From Cardinalis cardinalis (taxonomy: Eukaryota; Chordata; Aves; Passeriformes; Cardinalidae): a stretch of DNA of 64,000 nucleotides. The stretch is taken from positions 4,907,065 to 4,971,064 of the forward strand of contig JACDOX010000034.1 of NCBI GenBank assembly GCA_014549065.1. Reading direction: 5' to 3'. The position numbers and the translations under genes are program-made. This document shows positions 51,601-61,672 of the stretch, piece after piece. The first letter of the stretch is position 1. Each line of letters opens with the position of its first letter. A model generated the notes under the pieces. It was given only the letters and a program-made list of their open reading frames with translations. It had not been told where the DNA came from and searched no databases.

Positions 51601-54600
51601 AACTCAGTAAAATACTAAATGTTCTTTGCAATGCTACTATATTTTTGGATGTGAGGAGCTGAGATCTCTTTATCAAAACAAGAGAAAATAAGTCTTCAAA
51701 CAGATGGAGATAAATAGGAAAAAGTACCTCAGAGTTTTGGACTTACGTTTTTTTATAAACTGATCAGGAGGAAATACATGCATTTAAATTAACTAACCTG
51801 AAAAAAAAAAATCACTGTTTCTACACCATGACTTTACCCTGGAATTCTGGAATAGTAAAAACTCAGCTGGAAGATTATGGTCCATAAGACTATTTTTTTT
51901 TGAAAATTGATAATTTGCCATCAGATATCCTGTCTTCATCATAGTTTTGAAATATTTCTTGTATTAATGGTGAAATAATTCCCAGTAAGTGAACTAATGG
52001 TGCAATTTAAATGAAGTATTTACCGGTTAATTATTTTTAAATTTTTTTTCATGTTAACAGCAAGCTTGTAGTATATAGATTTAAGTAGTTAACAAGCGAA
52101 TCATTGTAGTATTCTTTTGAGGATGGATATATGATTCCTAAAACCATCTGATCTGAATCAGACAGTTTTATTGTTAGTTCTGTTAGGAATTTCGTGTTGT
52201 GAGACAGCCTGTACCCATGAAATTAGACAGTCTACTTTTATGTACAGAGGTGGAGTTAAAAATTATGATAATGGAAAAATTTGTACACTGTATAAAATTG
52301 ATAACTGGCAATTTCTGCAATAAGAATATACAGCTTTTCTTCAATAACATATGCATGTGTCCAATTTCTCCTTTTAGTGTTGAAGAAAGTTTCAAAACTT
52401 TGTTCTGGGCTATATTTGGACTCTCAGAAGTTAAATCAGTTGTTATCAATTATAAACACAAATTTATTGAAAATATTGGTTATGTTCTTTATGGAGTCTA
52501 TAATGTTACCATGGTCATCGTCTTACTGAACATGCTTATCGCAATGATCAACAGTTCATTCCAGGAAATTGAGGTAAAAAGTCCATTTATGATGAAATAT
52601 CATCCTATTTACTGTTACAACTAATTGTGTTGGCTCCTGGAAAATTTTCTTGCTGACATCAAGACAAGTACCACTTAAGCTTTTGGAAAATTTTAGAAGA
52701 AAATATTAATGCCGCTGTTCATTTTTATTATAAAATAGCTGTCAATTACTTGGCTGCATGTGCTTGCAATAGTAAGAACCAGACTGGAGTAAGAAACTAC
52801 TGGTGAATTGTGTTATGGGCTACATGGTGTGACTTTGTGATTCTTTCATTTACCTCATTTGTAATTACTTGCTGAGATCCAGCATGACCTTTGCATTCCA
52901 TGGAAAACAGAGGGCTAAATCATTATCACTGTTTAGGAAAAAAGTAAGCAGATCTCCAGGAGCTGGGCCATCCCAGACTTTGTTAGGGGATGCTCTTGTC
53001 AAAGCATCAAACACAGGTTTGACTCTGCTTTGGTCCCCCATTCTGGGCTCTGGCTGGGGCTTGTAGCATTGTCAAACTCTAGAGCAAGAGCAACATATTC
53101 TGTAGGAATGTTCACATTCTTCTGGATCAGGAGGCCACAGGGCAAATCTGTCAGTTTTGGAGCAAGCATTAAAAATACTGTGACTGGACAAAACTGCTTC
53201 TAAAAACAGGTACAGCAATATCGAGTCATGACCTTGAACTGATGTCAGTCCTTTCTGCAGAAAACCTTCCTAAACCTTACAGGGGGAAATATGTGAATGT
53301 TTTGGTGATCATAAATGATAAACATAAACCTTCCTGATGATAGTATATCTGGTTTAATCATATATTTCAGAAAATTGAAGGAATTAGGTAAGAATCACTT
53401 TATCTTTTTTACCTTCATGTTCAAAGTAATAGAGTCTGTGGAGTAGTAATAGAGTCTGTCATTGTGGTCCTGTAATGCAGACTATTAGCACTCACTCTGG
53501 AATAAACAACATTTAAATTAAATCCATTCTGTTCTTCTGCATTGCACTATTTTAAATGGATTAATAAGAACAGTTCAATTCACCAAAATTTTGGTTTTCA
53601 TAAATCTTTATCAGTTTGAGATTTATTTCAGCCAATTACACTTAAAACACACATAAAGTTTAGCTAGAGCATCTTCAATAGTCAGAGTGGTATTAACCAT
53701 ATCTTAACTGCTATGTTTCTGTTTTACAGGATGATGCTGATGTAGAATGGAAATTTGCAAGGGCTAAACTTTGGTTTTCTTACTTTGAAGAAGGAAGAAC
53801 TCTTCCAGTACCCTTCAACTTAGTGCCAAGCCCAAAATCTTTGCTGTATCTCCTAATCAGAATCAAAAAATGTATTTCTAAACCGTTTTTGTGCCAAAAG
53901 AAAAGCTTTCAGGAAGATGCAGAGATGAACAAGGTATTTTTTTTCTTGTATATACTGACTGCTAATTTTAGAAGAAAAAGCCAATTTTAACTTCATTTTT
54001 ATTATTGCCCTGCTTTATTCATAAATTTCCCAGGGTACTTAATTCATACTGAATCAGTCACTAATATGGGAGAATAGAATAGAATAGAATAGAATAGAAT
54101 AGAATAGAATAGAATAGAATAGAATAGAATAGAATAGAATAGTTACAATCCCTGCTGATGGTCAGGCCCAATGATATCTCCTGCTTTCCCCTTATCTGCA
54201 AGTCATTTTATCTCAGAATACCATCTAGATGGTCAGACAGATTTTACTTTTCATAAATACCCACCTGCTTTTTCCAGTCACCATCTGTTCTTTCATGTAT
54301 GCCAAGAAGTTTCATTTTTCATTGCATTATTTTGCCAGTTACTAAACGGAGGTTGAGTGGCCCAGGGTTGCTTGTATCATAATTTTGACCTTTTTTGAAG
54401 ATGGATCTGACATTTGCTGTTCTCGAGCTTTTGCTTTTAGGGACCTCTCCCAATACCCATGGTCTTTCAGAGATGATAGCATATTTACAAGGGGTGCATC
54501 TGCTCTCTCAGATGCACCTGTGGATGTAGCACTCTGGACTTGCCTGGGTCAAGTTGTTCCTATCTCCTCAAATTCCTTCACTGAGCACAGAGGTCTGAGA

Positions 54601-57600
54601 AACTGTTGATGAAACCTGAGGCAAAAAAGGCATCAAGTCCCTCATTCTTACCTTCATCCATCTGTCACTTAAATCCCTTTCCCCATTGCCAGTAGGCCTG
54701 CATTTTTCTTGGGCTGCCTTATGTTGCTGTTGTAGCAGTAGTTCTTGCTGCTCTTGCAAATGTCAGCTTAGGGCAGTCTTTGTCTTTCCTAATGCCACCC
54801 TCACATGCCTGGGCAGTCTCCAAAGTCCCTCTTGGTACCCTGTCTTTGCTTCCACTGAAAATGCCCTTTGCTTTTATTGTAAAATATTTTATTGCCTGTT
54901 TTACTTACACAGCTTCAGTAAAAAGCACTTGAGTTGATTCATTGGACTTGCTTAGTTTTGTAGCAGGTGTATTTTTCCTGCACTGTCTTGGTATAGATCA
55001 TTTCAATTGCTTGAGAAAAACATTGAATGGTAGGTGATACTGGAAATGTAAAGACTGGCACTATTCTAGTACTATTGTAACCTGTTAGGGGAGAAAAGTT
55101 GTGCAAGGCAGCTGCTCAGATGTAGTGAGTAGAAAGGTGAGCATATGCTTACATACAGAAAAAAAAAAAAAATTCATGGTGGGAAAACAAAATTTACTTC
55201 AATGAAAATTTAAGTGTGGAAGAATCTTTGTTAAAATGGGTCTGAGCAGAGCCCTCTTCAAGGTTAGGAGTTCTTGAGTCTGTAGTCAAGAGCCATTGGT
55301 CTTTAGTCTGGGGACCAGTGAAGAATTTACATGCATCTGTCAGTTCTCTGTCACAAATGTGACAGCACATTTTTCACACTTATTAGTTGAAGAGTAAAAG
55401 AGGAAAAAATGCTCACAATCCTAGAAAGAAAAAATGGACTTTTAGGGAAAAATCCTGTGCCTCTGGGTAAGTTTATACAGTTTATGAAAACAATTGTAGG
55501 TATTGTATTACAAACACTGTTATCTAAGTCAAAATTGATATCTAAGTTCAAGTGTCTCATCTCTATTACCAGTAATTTTTCTAGTGTTTCACAGATCTCA
55601 CTTCATTTTGTTTGGAAAATCTAATCCTAATGTATTTAGGACCTAACAGAAATGACACATGCATTTACTCAGGTTTTTAATGAATCTGACATTTGCAAAA
55701 CTTTTCTTCAAGCTGCCTGATGCAACCTGATTTTAAAACCTCTGGGAGTGATAAAGTCATCACTAAAATACTGCGCATTTGAGGTGATGCATATAAACTT
55801 AAAATTGAGTGGTGATGGAAAACAACAAATGGTTCTTTTCTAATTCACTTACTCTGTGAATTTGAAAAGCACATAAGTAGGTTATAAGCTTGTGTTAATG
55901 ACCTAGTAGTATGAAATTTATGTTCCCGCAAAATAGGTACTCTTATAAGTCCCATTTATACAGACTAAGGAAAGAAGGTGTATTTTTGTCATTCCATTCA
56001 AACCTAGCGATTCATGTTTTCTAGCATATTTCTAGAAAGGTGCAAAGTGTAATACTAACCAGTTCTACATAAAACAGTAGCAGGTTTGTCAGCTTTTACA
56101 GCAGTCCCTCTGAAAGAGAGCTGTAGGAATGTAAACATTGTTTATCAGATTTTTTCCCTAGCCCTGCATTAATTTTAAGTCTTCAAATATTAATGCTTTT
56201 ACACTCAGTTCAGACTTTAGTATAACTAATCCTAAATGAAATGTGTATACTCTGCTGTCAAAGCAGCTATAAAAATGCAAATCANATTTAAAAAACCCCA
56301 AATTTTATGTTGAAAAACATGAAGTGTCTGAGTTGTATTTATTAATTCCTCAGGTTTTGCAGCAGATACTGGCAGATGATTACATTTTTACTTACCTTTT
56401 GGGCTTCTACATGCTGAATTTATCTGAATTTTTGAGCTATTGCCATCCTGTGCACTTCCAAGAAGTAGCTAAAATGGTTTTTTGTTACCTTTTGATCCAC
56501 TGTCGAGGATTCATTATTGTTGAGGCTGTCATGGCATCTTCTCAAGCACTCTCAGGCTTTTGGGATTTTGACTTTTGATTCACTTAGTGCTGAGTGGGTT
56601 GATGCTGCTATGACTGCTGAGCAAGGAGCTACCGTGCAGGGAGCTACTATAAATAAAATGAGCTGTGGAAAGATAAGGAAGTATTTGGTAAGACCAGACC
56701 CAAGGCTTGATGGCTGTGTTTGTGCTAGTATAACATGGGTGGCTTATCTGGCTGTTGAGGCCAATTCAGGAATGGCTTGCCGCTATTCAGGTACTTTCCC
56801 TCACCAAGTAGGAAACGTCTTGTCTCCAGACTGTGCCTAGGAAGATAGAAGGTTGCTCTGGTGTGAGTCCTACCTGGGAGGACAGTAAAAGTTTACTGGT
56901 GGAAGACACTGCACTGCAGTGCCCACTAATGTTAACACACGCTGGAGTTCACTGATTCAGACCCAGACTGTGGGTTGTTCTGCTGCAGAGCCTGCATCTT
57001 CTCTCTGCAAAAGCTGCAGCAGCTTCAGAGTGAGTAGGAAGACAAGAATTAGGGTGGGAAGGAATGAAATGCTACTCCTAGCTCCAGCTCTGCCCTGATT
57101 ATTGCTAGCAGAAAACGAAGCCAGATGCTGTCAGTGTTAAACAGCAAGTAATTTACATAGCTGTGTTGAAAGTATAGTACACCAGAAATTAATTTCCTGA
57201 GACATATCTAGATGCAATACTAAAGACGTGAAGTTGTTTTCCTTCAGGCTGTTGATTAAAATCCATAGATTTCTTTTTTCAAGCTAGAATTGGCATTTTA
57301 AACATCAATTGAGTGAGAAACTCAAACCAATAAAAAGGAAAAAAGAAATTAAGGAAAAGGAGAGTTTTTTTAAAAAACCTACTTTGACTGCTGTTCTAAA
57401 TTTTTAAAAGTGCCTTGGGATTGAGAAAGTTTATTGCTCAAGTGTCACAGAACTTGTTCATCTTCCTGAGCTAAAAATCAGCAGTGAGAGATAATGTATT
57501 TAAATTTTGTTCTTTAAACATGGCCCTTCAGAAAAGAAGTAAGGGACAGCTATTTATTGAAGTAGCTTTAAGCCCTCAAACAAGAAAAATATGTTAACTT

Positions 57601-60600
57601 TAGCTTTCCTAGTGTAAAACAGTATTTCTGAAATTTTCATGAGTGACATCTGGTTGTAGGAGCACAAACTGAGTCACTTTCTGGGAACCCTCCTCTTTGA
57701 TCCAAGAAAGTATAATTTTTTGGAATTGCAAGTTGACAGCAGCTTCTGATTTAAGACATTAATAAAGTGCTGAAGAAACCAGCTATAATTTCATTACTAT
57801 TCTGATTGAATTGAATTTTAAGTAATACAAGAGAATAATGAAATGAGAAGCAAGTTTAAAGATGAAGGTGTTTTCAAAGAACAATGATCCATATATCCTG
57901 CATTTCATATTTCACCACACATTCTAGAAGAAGAGTTATTTTGGTTGGGATTTATATCGTTGTTTTATTTAATTTACATCATTTCTCCTCTGGTTACTCA
58001 TATTCAATAAATGGTAACTTAAAAATACAGATTCTAGGTCAGTCACGAATGTGACAAGCTGAGTGCACTCTAGTACTAATTTTGGAGAAAGAAAAAAGCC
58101 ATAGGCGGGAAGCTTAAAGAGAGTCTAAAGAGAGCTTAAAGAGAGTTAAAAATGTTTAATGTGATAATGAAATCTTGGCAGTCTCTGCCACCAAGTGGTC
58201 ATTCTGCAATTTACAGTGGATCTTGTGTCCTGTTACTGGTACACATAAGAAGATCTAAAGTTTCATACTTCTGATTTACCTGTCAACTTTCAGGGTGGCT
58301 AATTAAAAGTAAATTATTATCTTAAAAATTGTGCTGGAGGGTGAAGGTTAACATAAAGCGTTACAGTGTGCCTGGTTTTACAAGTTTGCAGTGTCATAAC
58401 TCATCTCACCACATATTACCAATTTTGCTATTTCAAGTGAAAATCAAATTGTAATTGAGCAGTAGGTTAACTTTTGAGGTGAAACAATGCAACATAAGTT
58501 TGAAACTGGTAACCAGCATGACACTTTGCTTTTAAAATATGTAATAAAATGCATAGTAAATACCCAAGGCAACTTCCCTCTGCTGCTGCAGAGGAAGCAT
58601 GATCTTACACTTATTCTACTATACTATTTCAAAAAATAGATGCATGAGAAATCCAGGAGCTGAAATAGCCTGAAGATTGTTTTTCTCTTTAACCCAGTTT
58701 TGCAGATGAGGCCCAAGAAAGTATAATTAGTTCTAAAATCCTGAAAAATATAGCGATTACATAGTGATTGTGTAAACTCACTAGTCATTATTTTTTATTA
58801 TAAATCAGATACCTAGTTTAAGTTAAAACATGTTGATAAGATTATACTTTTTAAGATATATTCAAAATATCTGAAGTAGCTTTATTCAAGCATAAAAAAA
58901 TAGTAACTTGCCCTTTTTGTACATGCCTGTCTACATGTAGATTAATATATAAGAGAAATATTAATTGTTTTATATGATTTGCATTATTTATCTTTTATCA
59001 TTACTTTTGCTTAATCAAGTAAACATAGACTAAATAGATAAATAATGGGTTTTTTTAAAAGTATGGACAAATAGATTTATTAATCTTTCTGAAAAACCAA
59101 AAATTCCCAAATTCAGTGTACACTTTATATTGATTGCTAATGAATATATTTTGCCAATAGATTTAATAAATTTTTGTATCAAATTTAATAAATTTTTGTA
59201 TCAAAATACAAGCCTGATCTAATAGAAGGTGTTCTTGCCAATGGCAGGGGCATTGCACTACCTGTTTTTAGATGTCCCTTCCAACACAAACCATTCTGTG
59301 ATTCTATGGAATGCTGAACAAAATCTAATAGTATTTGACTTATTCTCGGTGTATAGCTGCGTAAGCAGCAAATCCTGCCCTATTTTTGTCAACAAATTGT
59401 ATCCCAGTATATCCCACAGAGTATTTAACAGGCTTCAGAGTACCCCAGTCTGCTTATAAGTAGATGCTTGATATATTAGGACACAACATAGAGAGGTTCA
59501 ATAGAAATACAAAACGATCCCATGGAATTTGAGACACTGCACTGATGGTCCCATCCTTTGAAAGAGTCAAAATTTGGTTAGACCATGTATAATTTCAGGG
59601 AACTGAATTTTTAGTGACAGTCCCACTTATTCCTCATCCAGATCAACTATGATTTATACTTCTTGCACTGCTGTTTGTTGAACTGGCCCCACTCTTTATC
59701 TAAAGCAATACCATTTGGTTTTGCAGTTTCTGTTCACTACAGTCCAGTCATTCAGCTTGAGTCCCAGTTCACCATTTTGTGATGCCTTAGGTTTTCTATC
59801 ATAGGATATATACATGAAATATACATATTGATCTTCTATTTATTCTGTACTATAAATAATGTTTCTGTTTCAGCTTGATCAAAGGAAGCAATCGAGTATA
59901 AGAAGCTCAGATGAAATCCACTTAAACAGTTTAAACAATCCTCCAAGACAATACCAGGTAAAAACCAGTTTATTTTAAAATAAAATCAAGAAGTGGTAGA
60001 ACTGGCAGAGTGATGGCATGAGGACAGTTTTGAATTTATGCTAAATAATGAGTCAAGAATAAATCCACAGACCTTGTATATATCAGAAATAAATGAAATG
60101 GTTTAGGTATTTGCAGTACAATTTGAGGGTGTTTTTCCCTCCTCTTTGTTTCTTAAATGGTACCCTTATAGTGCAATTTATTTATGTGGTTTAGAAAAAT
60201 TTCTTAATTTTAGAATTGAGTCCTCAACTGCACGATGTGAACTGAGAAATCCAAAAATAAACCCCAAATCTTTCCATTCCATTTGCTGAAGCAGATCAGC
60301 TTATTGTGGCACATGTCTACATACAAATGCCTCAAGCACTGCAAGTATCTGTCAGCCTTTATCCTATCAATGCAGTCTGGTTTTCCTTTGCCTCCTAAAC
60401 AACTGCAATGAGCCTTTGTGCAGTTAAGTATAAAGAGACCCAGCACAGTCCTCATTAATCTCAGCTATTCTGGTCCAGAGACTGCTCCTTTCCTTCTTAT
60501 AATACTACGAAATCAGTGGAAAGGAAGAAGCAAGAGGTACCTGGGCAATATAAAAAGGCAATCTGAATGGAAAAACGTACAGAAAATGAGTATACTTTAT

Positions 60601-61641
60601 TGACCACAAGAGACATTGTCCCTTGGGCAGTCTAGCTCCGCTCCGCTTTTATGTTATGCAGTGTCTACAGGAGTCTGTTCCAAAATCTCCCTCACTTTTT
60701 CACAGCCAATTTCATTATGATGCAGGGATAGATACTAAGATTAAAAATCTACCCTGTAAACATGTAGTGTAGCTTTGTATTTGAAAGATTCTTGGATCAT
60801 TATAATAAACAGTACAGCTGCTGACCTTGCAAGTGTGACTGCAGCGATGGCCTGGGACCACTAATCTGGCGTGACTCACCTCAAAACCAGCTCTGGTCAG
60901 CTCTATTATTGTGGAGACAGAAACAGACATATAAATCTATGAATGTTTTCTATCTTAAAATGGAAAAGAAAAAGTATTACGTTGTCATGGACTACACCCT
61001 ATGAAAATATTAAACCCAAAGGCAGAAATACATATCCTAAAACGTACTTGGATACCTTGTTCTTTTTAAAGTAATTTGAACTGTTGGGAGAATCAGGGCC
61101 AGAATTCCTTTTTTTTCCTGGAAAGGTAAAATTTACAATAAATTTGCTGGCCTAGATTCCCCTTATTATTAGCAGACAGGTTGGTCATTCTCATGGTACA
61201 AGCTATTTGATCAGTTTTAGTTGTCTCAGATGAGCTGTGCTCTCAGGTTTGCTCCTTTTATCCATAGAAGGAAATAAAGATGACAGATACGTATATTTAC
61301 CTTAGAAAGTATCTGTCTTTGGTTAGATGAGTCCCAGCTGAGACACTTAAATGACTTAGAGTTTTGCATCCCATTTTCTCTAAGCAAGCTCTACACTGGG
61401 AAAACATAACTTAGCAAATATATCAAAATAGGTTCAAATAAACTAACAACAAAAGGATTTAGCAGCTAGCAATGCTAAGCAGGGTCATTATCATCTTTGA
61501 GTAGCAATAAAGGCCAGAGGGCTTCATCTTCTTGGAGATCAAAGATGCAAATATATTAATAGCACTTACAGCCTCCAGTAGCAGGTTAAAGGTTATGAAT
61601 TACAACATTCATAAGATTGTCTTTAGTTGTCTAACTTCCAA

Positions 61642-61672
<31 letters not shown>

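Larger units (their letters stand above)
53934..59873 (+). other. TRPC6: TRPC6 interval between exons 9 and 11 (5.9 kb); exon 10 homologue not found
   Basis: GT-AG, phase 0 if spliced as a single intron. Human TRPC6 has a 25-codon, phase 0 exon here (around LGILGSHEDLSKL). Reading all plus-strand frames I found no segment with that similarity between a valid acceptor and donor. The interval holds a pentanucleotide microsatellite, an antisense CR1 ORF2 fragment, a CR1 3' tail and a 22-base tandem duplication. Confidence 0.75.

Noticed and set aside
52199..52377. Upstream extension of exon 8 open frame
   Set aside because: The residues before the tttag acceptor have no TRPC similarity; the exon 7-8 junction reproduces the family sequence exactly.
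56309..56353. Possible exon 10: a frame reading VEKHEVSELYLLIPQ before cag|gtttt, faintly like human SHEDLSKLSL
   Set aside because: The nearest upstream AG in the right phase (56263-56266) is followed at once by an in-frame TAA, no other acceptor lies before the segment, and the donor is poor. Similarity is at chance level.
58691..58725. Possible micro-exon after ttctctttaacccag
   Set aside because: The sequence up to the next gt gives a stop in one frame and only a few residues in another, none resembling TRPC6.
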